Shown here: piece after piece, positions 26,704 to 34,539 of the stretch
How the letters are laid out: each line of letters begins with the position of its first letter
Numbering within the stretch: position 1 is the stretch's first letter
Origin: an uncultured Candidatus Melainabacteria bacterium
GTDB taxonomy: Bacteria > Cyanobacteriota > Vampirovibrionia > Gastranaerophilales > Gastranaerophilaceae
Direction: 5' to 3'
Assembly: GCA_934757245.1 (NCBI GenBank)
Contig: CAKVLH010000001.1
Span: forward strand, 124,001 to 188,000
DNA: 64,000 bases
Position numbers and translations under genes: made by a program
Notes under the pieces: model-generated
Seen by the model: only the letters and a program-made list of their open reading frames with translations
Database searches by the model: none
Told to the model about the DNA's origin: nothing

Positions 26704-27717
26704 TTAATCATCATCTTTTTCAGATGCGCGCTTCAAGATATTTGAATCAAGTTTCTTTTTGCCATATTTTTTATGTGAAACTTCCATGAGTTTTTCACTC
26801 GGGCGTTTACTTTTTCTCTTTTTAGGCAATTGTTCTTTAGCTTGCAAAACGTTCCCTGCTAATTCTCTATACCACATAGACCAAAGAATTGAGCGCAATG
26901 GTAATGTATATTGGATTAGAATTTGTGCAATTATAGTTTGAATAGTAAATAGCGCAATATTTTCTTTTGGAATATTAGGAATTCCGTATATTTGTAAATT
27001 CAAATCCGGTAATTGGTTTACAATTGGCATTATTAAATTTGCCAAAAAGGTATTAATATTAGCGATATCAAAGACTTTTATTATGATTTGCGGAATAAAT
27101 AAATAAGTTAAAAGCCCTGCAAATGACATTAACATAAATGTTGATGCAAAATGCCCTTTAACAAGCTCTAGACTTCTTTTTACACATCCAGCCGGAGATA
27201 ATTCCGGTTCAAACGTGAACACTTGAAAGACAAGCACAAAATAGATTGCAAGAATTCCACAAACGACCCAGAATAGCGGACAAATTGCAATTGTTGAAAA
27301 AATACCAAATAAAAACCACAGTCCTACAAATGCAATACTTCTGCGCTTAATTAACTCTGTATGAGCATCAAAATCATACACGCGCCCACTTTTAAGCATA
27401 TTATCCAGCATTGAATTAATTGCGCCATAAGCAACCAAATAATCCCAAAACGCTTTAATAAAAATTGCAAGTCCGGGAAGAGTTATGAGAATTGACAACA
27501 AAATTAAAGTGTTGAAATTATCAAGTGATGAATATTTTTCAAGCAAATTGGGAAGATTTTGTGTGTAGAAAAATGTTATAAGCAAAACCAAGCCCAATCC
27601 TGCGATTTGACCTAAAACAGGAAAAGACATATATTGAACGAATTTATCGAAATTCGAGAAATAAAGTCCGATTGATTCTGAAAAAATACCCAGCGGTGTT
27701 TTATTCTTTTTTGCCAC
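26704..27717 (-). CDS. Multi-pass membrane protein
   Basis: Not assigned to a family with confidence. The GTG at 27717 is chosen because GAGGAG lies six bases upstream; the longer reading to 27837 would run into the divergent PHP gene. The 337-residue product has about six hydrophobic segments: two in the N-terminal third, a pair near 135-185, one near 205-230 and one near 255-280. The segment GCVKRSLELVKGHF resembles the loop in glycerophosphodiester-phosphodiesterase-type or YciC-like membrane proteins. The tail is very basic and cytoplasmic (KKRKSKRPSEK). Confidence 0.65.
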   Translation of the reverse strand: MAKKNKTPLGIFSESIGLYFSNFDKFVQYMSFPVLGQIAGLGLVLLITFFYTQNLPNLLEKYSSLDNFNTLILLSILITLPGLAIFIKAFWDYLVAYGAINSMLDNMLKSGRVYDFDAHTELIKRRSIAFVGLWFLFGIFSTIAICPLFWVVCGILAIYFVLVFQVFTFEPELSPAGCVKRSLELVKGHFASTFMLMSFAGLLTYLFIPQIIIKVFDIANINTFLANLIMPIVNQLPDLNLQIYGIPNIPKENIALFTIQTIIAQILIQYTLPLRSILWSMWYRELAGNVLQAKEQLPKKRKSKRPSEKLMEVSHKKYGKKKLDSNILKRASEKDDD

Positions 27718-27775
27718 AAAAATCTCCTCTTCGTCTATGTTTGTAATAAAATAATTGTAATATAAAGATAAGATT

Positions 27776-28387
27776 ATGAGAAATTTAAGAGATTTAAAAG
27801 AAGAAGATTTTAAGAGAATAAATTTGCACATCCACACAACCTGTTCTGACGGAAAAGCAGAAGCCGAAGATATTTTAAAAAGTGCGAAAGAGCAAGGTTA
27901 TGAATTAATTGCAATAACTGACCATAATACAATAGAAGCACACAAACGAATTCAAGATGATATATTGATGACAGGTGTGGAATTTGATTGTTGGTGCGGA
28001 TATGTTTTTATACATTTACTTGCCTATGGAATTGATATTCATAATGAAGAATTAGCGCAATTCATGGCAAAAACTAAGGCTGAAACGGAAGGAGATTTAA
28101 TTAGACTTTTTTCTTCAAGAAATGTACCAAAACTAATTAAAGCTATCCATAATGCAGGAGGAATAGCAGTTCTTGCACATCCTGCGTGTTATTGGGCAAT
28201 TAGCCTTGAAAATTTAGTAAAAAAACTTATCTCTTATGGGCTTGACGGAATTGAAGTTTATTATCCGTACCCAAGATTTAGAAAAATTGTAAAATTCCAT
28301 TCGTCAAAAGATGTTAGAAAAATTGCCGATAAGTATCCACAACTCATTAAGACAGGCGGAACCGATTTTCATGGTGTGAAGTTTTAG
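27776..28387 (+). CDS. PHP domain phosphoesterase, short
   Basis: A 203-residue metal-dependent PHP-family hydrolase. Metal ligands are visible in HIHTTCSDG, ITDHNT, LAHPACYW and GGTDFHG. Relatives include the 3',5'-nucleoside bisphosphate phosphatase/RNase AM family (family knowledge), usually about 270-290 residues. This one is shorter both in the middle and at the C-terminus, ending four residues after the last metal histidine. Substrate is unknown. It is divergent from the membrane protein gene across 58 bases. Confidence 0.8.
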   Translation: MRNLRDLKEEDFKRINLHIHTTCSDGKAEAEDILKSAKEQGYELIAITDHNTIEAHKRIQDDILMTGVEFDCWCGYVFIHLLAYGIDIHNEELAQFMAKTKAETEGDLIRLFSSRNVPKLIKAIHNAGGIAVLAHPACYWAISLENLVKKLISYGLDGIEVYYPYPRFRKIVKFHSSKDVRKIADKYPQLIKTGGTDFHGVKF

Positions 28388-28440
28388 TCATTTCCTCCTT
28401 GCATACGCTGGATTTGTGCTTGTTAGTTGTTGTAAATAAA

Positions 28441-28466
28441 AAGCCGAAGGTGTTATCCTTCGGCAA
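28441..28466 (-). terminator. Terminator after the 28519-31191 gene
   Basis: Stem GCCGAAGG/CCTTCGGC. On the minus strand it is followed by TTTTTATTT, so it ends the large repeat-protein gene. The plus-strand side has only a weak T tract for the PHP gene. Confidence 0.8.
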
Positions 28467-28518
28467 ATTCATTTTAAATACCAAATCTTACATCAATTTA
28501 TTTCTTTTGAGTTGTGTT

Positions 28519-31191
28519 TTATTCCGTTTTTTCTTCAGTTTCAGTTTTTAGGGTAGTGCTATCTCCTGATTCCATTTTTTTCATTAATTCTTCAATTGCG
28601 TCATCTAGTTGATCTAATTCATCTGTGCCCACAATTCTATCCCAACCCCAACCCCAGCTGAAGTTTTTAAAATCAGAATCTTCTGAACGTTGGCAACATC
28701 TTCTGTAGATTCTTTGTGCTTCTTTGTATTCTTTAGAAGAATGTAAATTTTCTGGTACAGCATCTAAGAAGGCTTTAATAACAGGATTTACTTCTTTGTT
28801 CTTGAATTTTTTAGTTTCCAATCCTAATTGCAAGAATAAACCATTGCCTCCGCCATCATTTGCATAATAGCCTTTTAAGAAATCTATTACATTATCTTTG
28901 TTAATTACTGCTAAACGATCTTGTACGTTTTTGTATTCATCATCATTTGTATAACCAATTAAATCTCTGGCAGTTTCATATCCTAAATCATAAGCTCCAT
29001 TTTCTTGTTTTGCAATATCTGCAATACTAGAATTGCTACTATCAGCACCGCAAGTTTTTATATCAGAAATGCTTACTTCTTCTCTTTTTATAACAGCAGT
29101 GTTCCCAATATTGTTACCTTTTTTAGGATCATCTTTAAAACATTTGCCATTTTCTAAGACTCTGGTTACACCTGCTAATTCATAGATTTTACCATTTTGA
29201 ATTATATAGTGTCTGTTTCTTCCATTAACTTTTTCTGATGTGCAATAAACTTTTGGATTTTTGCAGTTAGTAAGGCGTAGCTTGCCTTCATTAACTAATT
29301 CATCAATTTCTTTTTGACGTTCTGCATTTTCAGCTTTGACTTTTTCTTGGGCTTCAGCTTTCCCATCTCCAGTTAAAATATCGCTTTCGCTTATTGATGA
29401 AAATTCGTTGAAATCAGCTTGTGAAACAAATGAACCGTCATTTTTTGCAACAGCACTATTTTTTGTTATATATTTACAGTCAATTTGTTTTAGTTCCCCG
29501 TCAACAACTGTAAAGTATTGATGGTTGCCGTCGGCATCAACGCCTTTAGATTTATACAAGTTTTTACCTTGGAAATGGATTGAACATTTTTCTATTTTAT
29601 TTCCGACTAATCTATTTATTTTCTTCATTTCATCATTGTATGCTTGTACGTCAGCTTTTTGAACTTCAACTTTTTCTACTTCTGACAAAGATTTCTTAGA
29701 ACCGTCAGTCATAGTGCATTGACCGTTTCTGTCAATTGCTTTAACATCTTTTAATTCAACAAGTTTGTCGTCATCATTCTTAGTGTAGAATTTAGGATTT
29801 TCACCAGTTGGTACTGTATCTGTTTGATAAACGCCTTTTTTAGTAGTTGCTTTCAAAGCTTTATCTTCACCAGATTTGGTTAATTTTTCGATTTTTTCAT
29901 CAGCAGTTTCATCTTCAGGATCGTCTTCCCTAATTACAGTTTCGTTTTCTTCTTTAAATGGAACTGCATCTCTGTCAGAAGGAATAGAAATCCCTTCAGC
30001 TTTCAAATCGTTTTCTGTTGCTTTAACAACAAGACTGTCTGTAACAACGTCTTTACCTAATAATTTATTCAAACTACCATATTCGCGTTTCAAATTGTTT
30101 TTGATTCTTTCAGCTTCAATCATACGTAATCTAGCATACAAATCGTCAACTTTGTCTGCAAGAGCTAGAATATTATCTCTATTAAAGTTTTCTAAACATT
30201 TGCTTAAAGCATCAGAAACTCCTTGTTTTGATTTATCAAGTTTAGAGAAATCTATATCAGAATCAAAATGACTTTTAACTGTTTCAACATAGTTTACCAA
30301 TGATTGAGCAATGTTGTTTACACTAGCTTTTTGGTTAGTGCCTTCACCACTTCCTGTAGGCAAGTAGTCTGCAATCAATCTGATAATGTTTCTGTTGCTG
30401 TCAGAATTGTGTGTATCATTCCAGTAGCTCAATGTTTTCAAGATATTAGGGTCGCTTTCGCTAGGGCAAACTACAGCTGTTGATAAGTCAGCTTTCTTAG
30501 CCTTAATATCTTTTTCTAAGTTATTTAAATTTTGTTTCAAATCAGTATAAGCTTTGCTGTCTTTTAATTTGTAGCCGGCAGTATCTAATTCAATTTTTGT
30601 TGAATCCATGTTAAGTAGCGCATCTTGAATTGAACCAGTATTCAATTTCTTCGCAGCATCTTTTAATGCATCAAGTTTTTCGCCAATTTTACCTGATTTG
30701 TTTAATGCTTCAGAAATAACAGCCTTTTCAGAATCAGATGCTGTTTTTTGGTATTCTACTAATACTTTTCTTAATTTGTCATATTGAGATTGTTTTAGTT
30801 TATCAGCTGCAGAACCGGAATTATTACCGGCATTTGAATTGTTCCAAGGTAATTGAAAATTGTTCCAAGGTAATTGGAAATTGTTCCAAACGTTGCCATT
30901 GTTAAATCCCGGGAAGTTGAAGTTGCCGGAACCACCATTCATCCAAGAACCATTTTGAAATGATTGAATTGTTTGTTGAATAGCTAATTGTGGTTTTAAT
31001 AAATTGTTACCCCAAGTTCCGAACTCAGGATAAGTATATCCGATTGACGGATCAAAATTCGGAGTCATAAACACACTTGCATTTGCTTTTTGCGCTTCAA
31101 TTTGTTGATTCAACAACAAGTTTAAACTTGTTGAGTCGTTTTGACTTACCATATCATGATTTATTATTGAAAAATGAAATCCTGGTGCCAT
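28519..31191 (-). CDS. Large repeat-containing protein of unknown function
   Basis: An 890-residue, mostly hydrophilic protein without signal peptide or membrane helix. Residues 1-130 are rich in Asn, Gly, Phe and Trp, with a tandem WNNFQLP repeat (about 102-117). Residues 130-400 are helical and charged. Three related modules follow at about 450-512, 543-602 and 646-709. Each runs Y-(x)n-F/I-T/Q-(x)-G/D-K-L/I-x-E/Q-L/I, an NGxC-like turn and a D/E-V-S/E ending. The tail (about 720-890) includes YRRCCQRSE and SWGWGWDRI. GAGGA precedes the ATG. It may be a surface or exported protein, but nothing in the sequence proves this. Confidence 0.68.
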   Translation of the reverse strand: MAPGFHFSIINHDMVSQNDSTSLNLLLNQQIEAQKANASVFMTPNFDPSIGYTYPEFGTWGNNLLKPQLAIQQTIQSFQNGSWMNGGSGNFNFPGFNNGNVWNNFQLPWNNFQLPWNNSNAGNNSGSAADKLKQSQYDKLRKVLVEYQKTASDSEKAVISEALNKSGKIGEKLDALKDAAKKLNTGSIQDALLNMDSTKIELDTAGYKLKDSKAYTDLKQNLNNLEKDIKAKKADLSTAVVCPSESDPNILKTLSYWNDTHNSDSNRNIIRLIADYLPTGSGEGTNQKASVNNIAQSLVNYVETVKSHFDSDIDFSKLDKSKQGVSDALSKCLENFNRDNILALADKVDDLYARLRMIEAERIKNNLKREYGSLNKLLGKDVVTDSLVVKATENDLKAEGISIPSDRDAVPFKEENETVIREDDPEDETADEKIEKLTKSGEDKALKATTKKGVYQTDTVPTGENPKFYTKNDDDKLVELKDVKAIDRNGQCTMTDGSKKSLSEVEKVEVQKADVQAYNDEMKKINRLVGNKIEKCSIHFQGKNLYKSKGVDADGNHQYFTVVDGELKQIDCKYITKNSAVAKNDGSFVSQADFNEFSSISESDILTGDGKAEAQEKVKAENAERQKEIDELVNEGKLRLTNCKNPKVYCTSEKVNGRNRHYIIQNGKIYELAGVTRVLENGKCFKDDPKKGNNIGNTAVIKREEVSISDIKTCGADSSNSSIADIAKQENGAYDLGYETARDLIGYTNDDEYKNVQDRLAVINKDNVIDFLKGYYANDGGGNGLFLQLGLETKKFKNKEVNPVIKAFLDAVPENLHSSKEYKEAQRIYRRCCQRSEDSDFKNFSWGWGWDRIVGTDELDQLDDAIEELMKKMESGDSTTLKTETEEKTE

Positions 31192-31210
31192 ACTATTATC
31201 CTCGTTTTAT

Positions 31211-31230
31211 ACTCTTTATATATATAAAGT
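31211..31230 (-). promoter_or_regulatory. CTTTATATATATAAAG palindromic element
   Basis: On the minus strand ACTTTATATATATAAAGAGT ends 20 bases before the ATG at 31191. The same string in shortened form precedes the genes at 2955 and 55877. Confidence 0.4.
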
Positions 31231-31345
31231 AATTACGTTTTCAAAAATTGCCTTTTTTGAATAGAATTGTTAAGTTATGTAAAGTTTTCATTAAAAAATA
31301 ATTTTTTATAAAAATAACGAGATATAACATAAAACTGATATACTC

Positions 31346-31373
31346 TTGTAATAAATCATTTATATGATATAAT
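31346..31373 (+). promoter_or_regulatory. Promoter and possible operator of the RHH gene
   Basis: TTGTAA (31346-31351), 16-base spacer and a perfect extended -10 TGaTATAAT (TATAAT 31368-31373). The inverted repeat ATCATttatATGAT (31355-31368) lies in the spacer, a fitting place for autoregulation by the ribbon-helix-helix product. Confidence 0.6.
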
Positions 31374-31398
31374 AGGTTATCAACTAATGGAGGGATAT

Positions 31399-31587
31399 AT
31401 GGCAAGAGTGTTAATTTCAATGTCTAACGACTTTCTTAATAAGGTAGATAATATTGCATCGTCTGAACAACGCACAAGAAGTGAACTGATTAGAGAAGCA
31501 TTGAGAGTTTATATCAAGCGTAATAGAATCTCCAATAATCTTAAAGCAGAGGAAAATGCAACTCTTTTGACAGAGCTTTTAGGATAG
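31399..31587 (+). CDS. Ribbon-helix-helix (CopG/MetJ-type) DNA-binding protein
   Basis: A 62-residue transcription factor spanning one RHH domain: strand ARVLISMS, helix NDFLNKVDNIASSEQ, turn RTRSELIREALRVYIKR. A short C-terminal tail follows. The ATG at 31399 is preferred over the one at 31387 because GGAGGG lies four bases before it. No toxin gene accompanies it, so it is more likely a stand-alone regulator than an antitoxin. It may regulate itself and the following efflux genes (inference from proximity). Confidence 0.8.
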   Translation: MARVLISMSNDFLNKVDNIASSEQRTRSELIREALRVYIKRNRISNNLKAEENATLLTELLG

Positions 31588-31600
31588 TTAACTGGTGATG

Positions 31601-31628
31601 AAATAATCCACGATGTTGGGTATTATTT
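31601..31628 (+). terminator. Possible terminator after the RHH gene
   Basis: AAATAATCCA and TGGGTATTATTT can pair with small bulges, ending in TTTTA. Weak. Confidence 0.35.
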
Positions 31629-31727
31629 TACATTCCTAAAATCTCGTATAAAAAAATGAACACTTATTTTTTATTGTCGTTTATAATGTAGTTGTATTAC
31701 TGTGTTTAAAAATGAACAAAAGAATCA

Positions 31728-33272
31728 ATGAAAAATAAGATAAAATTTATAGTAATTGCACTATGTCTAAGTTTGAGCCTTCAAGCCGGTGCTATTCAAA
31801 ATATTAAAATTGAACAAAACTCTGATTTAGGATTGAATGATTGTATAAAAATCGCACTCAATAATAGTCCTGTTATTAAGAAATATATCTTAAATCTTGA
31901 TGTTGCAAAATCAACTGTCGGAGTTGCAAAATCGGCATATTTCCCGAGTATTAGTTTGGGTGCAGGTTATAAACAGGGTTTTGGCGAAAGAAGTCATAAT
32001 TTTGGAAGTTATCAAACAAGAACGCTTCCGGGGTTTGATGCTTCTCTTTCTCAACTTTTGTGGAACTTCGGCAAAACTGATGCGAATATTAGAATGGAAA
32101 AATTTAATAAAATCGCAGCAGAATTTGATTTTGATGAAATGGTTTTGACAACGATATATAACGTAAAACTCCAATATTACGGAGTTTTGGCGGCAAAATC
32201 TTTAATGGAAGTCGAACGATTGAATGTTCAGATTAACGAACGAAATTATCAAAGAACGCTTGCATATTTTGATGAAGGTTTGAAATCTAAAATTGATTTG
32301 GTCAATGCAGAAGTTAATTTAAGTGATTCAAAAATTGCGCTCGTTAAAGCTGAAAACACTTATAAAAACGCAATCGTAAGTTTGAATAATTCTATGTACG
32401 CAGCTTATGCGCCGAGTTATAGCATAAAAAATACAGAAACTTTTAACCTTGGCAATCCTTATGTGCCGATGAGTTTGACGAACATCGAAAACTACAAAAA
32501 GCTTCTTACTTTGCCTGATGATGTTTCAAGCGCGACTTATGCAGTAAAAGCTGAAAAAGCGGATTTTTTGAAGGATTATGTTTTCCAAAAATATCCTTAT
32601 ACATTTGAAAAATCAGTAAGTATAGCAAAAGAAAACCGACCTGATTTGAAAGCTCTTAATGCGACAGTAAAAGCTATGCGCCAATATGTTTTACTTACTA
32701 AACGCCAATATTTGCCTGATTTAAAAGGCGGAGTGGGTTACAGTTACGCAAATAATCGTAATTATGCGGATAGCGGAATGAATGTTTCCGTGAATTTGAA
32801 TACAACATTCAATATGATGCAAGTTAAGCACGAAGTTGATATTGCAAATTCTCAATTGAATCTTGCAAAAACAGAAGTCGAATTACTTAATCAAAATTTG
32901 TATTTTGATATTCAAAGTGCTTATGTTGATATGATTCAACTTGAAAAACAAATTCCGCTTTTGGAAACAAAAGTGCGTCAAACTTTAGAAAACCTTGAAC
33001 TTGCAGACGGACGTTATAGCGTTGGTTTGGGCGATTATATTCAATTGCAGGATGCGAGAGTGAATTATAACAATGCTCAAAGCTCTTATGTACAAGCTGT
33101 TTATAATTATAATGTAGCGAGAGCAACGCTTGAAAGAGAAATTGCACTTCCGCAAGAAGAAACTTTGACAGTAGAAGATGTTAAAGATTTTCAAAAGGAT
33201 TTAAAAAAACAAGAAAAAAGTAAATTAACAGTCAAAAATAATCAAAAGAATTCCAAAAAGGATAACGTATGA
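31728..33272 (+). CDS. TolC-family outer membrane efflux protein
   Basis: An outer-membrane channel for tripartite efflux or type I secretion (family knowledge). The 514-residue protein has a signal peptide (about 1-22, ending LQAGA). It carries two tandem TolC repeats of long helices with intervening strands (first LNDCIKIALNNSPVIKKY, second FEKSVSIAKENRPDLKAL) and the typical FDEGLKSKIDLVNAEVNL. The C-terminus is Lys/Gln-rich. A TATAAT lies at 31682-31687. The stop overlaps the start of the adaptor gene by four bases, so the pair is co-translated. Confidence 0.9.
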   Translation: MKNKIKFIVIALCLSLSLQAGAIQNIKIEQNSDLGLNDCIKIALNNSPVIKKYILNLDVAKSTVGVAKSAYFPSISLGAGYKQGFGERSHNFGSYQTRTLPGFDASLSQLLWNFGKTDANIRMEKFNKIAAEFDFDEMVLTTIYNVKLQYYGVLAAKSLMEVERLNVQINERNYQRTLAYFDEGLKSKIDLVNAEVNLSDSKIALVKAENTYKNAIVSLNNSMYAAYAPSYSIKNTETFNLGNPYVPMSLTNIENYKKLLTLPDDVSSATYAVKAEKADFLKDYVFQKYPYTFEKSVSIAKENRPDLKALNATVKAMRQYVLLTKRQYLPDLKGGVGYSYANNRNYADSGMNVSVNLNTTFNMMQVKHEVDIANSQLNLAKTEVELLNQNLYFDIQSAYVDMIQLEKQIPLLETKVRQTLENLELADGRYSVGLGDYIQLQDARVNYNNAQSSYVQAVYNYNVARATLEREIALPQEETLTVEDVKDFQKDLKKQEKSKLTVKNNQKNSKKDNV

Positions 33273-34441
33273 AGATTTTAGATAAAATTAAAACAATAAA
33301 GAAAAGATATATAACGGCAGGTGTTGTGGCGTTTCTCGTTGTGTTTACGGTAATTTCCGGCATGATGAAAAACAAAGTTGAATATGAAACAGCGCCGATT
33401 GAAAGACGAACAATCACTCAAGTAGTTGAAGCTTCCGGCACAATTAATCCTGTAAATACAGTTTCAGTCGGTTCTACGGTTTCAGGTTTGATTAGCGCAA
33501 TTTATGTTGACTTTAATTCTGTTGTTAAAAAAGGTCAGTTGCTTGCAGAAATTGACCCTAGAACTTTCCAAGCAACAGTAGACCAAAATTTAGCCTCTGT
33601 AAATTCTGCACAAGCGGATTTAGCTAATAAACAAGCTACTTATGAGATGAGTGCAAAAACTCTTCGACGTTACAAAAATCTTTATGCGCGAAGTTTTGTT
33701 CCAAAATCAGAACTTGACCAAGCAGAAGCGGATTATAAAGCAGATTTGGCGCAAGTAAATGCCGCAAGAGCAAAAATTACACAAGCAAGAGCGCAATATA
33801 ATCAATCATTGGTTAATTTGAATTATACAAAAATTACTGCACCTGTTGACGGTATGATTATTTCACGAGAAATCGACTTGGGACAACCGGTTGCAGCAAG
33901 CTTCCAAGCACCTGAATTATTCACAATTGCGCAAGATTTAGAGAAAATGCAAATTGAAGTAAATGTTTCTGAAGCTGATATTGGCGAAGTTAAAGAAGGA
34001 CAAGATGTAACTTATACACTTGACGGATATCCGAATAGTGAATTTTATGGGAAAGTTACACAAGTTAGAATTTCACCTACAACAGTTTCAAATGTTGTAA
34101 CTTATTCTGTAATAGTAACTGTTGATAACAGTGATTTAAAGCTTAAACCCGGTATGACTGCGAATGTTTCAATTATAACCGCTAAGAATGAAAATGTTCT
34201 TTGCGTTCCGAATATCGCTTTAAAATTTACTCCTAAAACGGATGGTCAAAAATACAAGACTCAAGGGCTTTGGATTAAGGATGGATTAAAACTTGCAAGA
34301 ATAGATATTAAAACAGGTGCAAGTGATGATTCTTACACAGAAGTTATTGGAGATAATATAAAAGAAGGCGAAAAAGTGCTTGTCGGTATTAAGGGCGGAG
34401 GTAAGAAAAAGTCTAATGATGCACCGCCACCTAGAATGTAA
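33269..34441 (+). CDS. MacA/HlyD-type periplasmic adaptor protein
   Basis: Membrane-fusion adaptor linking an inner-membrane transporter to TolC (family knowledge). The 390-residue protein has an N-terminal anchor (about 14-32) and a biotinyl-lipoyl half (GSTVSGLISAIYVDFNSVVKKGQLLAEID). A long coiled-coil hairpin follows (about 105-175), then the matching lipoyl half (ITAPVDGMIISREIDLGQPV), a beta barrel and a Gly/Lys/Pro-rich tail. This pattern is closest to MacA. The expected MacB ATPase-permease is not adjacent; flhA follows instead, so the transporter partner must be elsewhere. Confidence 0.88.
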   Translation: MKILDKIKTIKKRYITAGVVAFLVVFTVISGMMKNKVEYETAPIERRTITQVVEASGTINPVNTVSVGSTVSGLISAIYVDFNSVVKKGQLLAEIDPRTFQATVDQNLASVNSAQADLANKQATYEMSAKTLRRYKNLYARSFVPKSELDQAEADYKADLAQVNAARAKITQARAQYNQSLVNLNYTKITAPVDGMIISREIDLGQPVAASFQAPELFTIAQDLEKMQIEVNVSEADIGEVKEGQDVTYTLDGYPNSEFYGKVTQVRISPTTVSNVVTYSVIVTVDNSDLKLKPGMTANVSIITAKNENVLCVPNIALKFTPKTDGQKYKTQGLWIKDGLKLARIDIKTGASDDSYTEVIGDNIKEGEKVLVGIKGGGKKKSNDAPPPRM

Positions 34442-34468
34442 TTAACTCATTAAGAAATCTTTACAACC

Positions 34469-34498
34469 TTGCCATAATTGCATAAAAGATGCTAAGAT
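34469..34498 (+). promoter_or_regulatory. Promoter of flhA
   Basis: TTGCCA (34469-34474), 18-base spacer, TAAGAT (34493-34498). It resembles a housekeeping promoter; no sigma-28 or sigma-54 boxes are seen. Confidence 0.5.
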
Positions 34499-34539
34499 AT
34501 TAATGGTGGAGAGGTATGCCTCTTTAGGATAAGAGACAA

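Noticed and set aside
27718..27837. Longer N-terminus for the 26704-27717 membrane protein
   Set aside because: It would overlap the divergent PHP gene, while GAGGAG stands six bases before the GTG at 27717.
30840..30895. DNA tandem repeat as an independent element
   Set aside because: It codes in frame for the WNNFQLP tandem of the 890-residue protein.
31387..31587. Toxin-antitoxin module
   Set aside because: The RHH gene has no adjacent small toxin gene on either strand.
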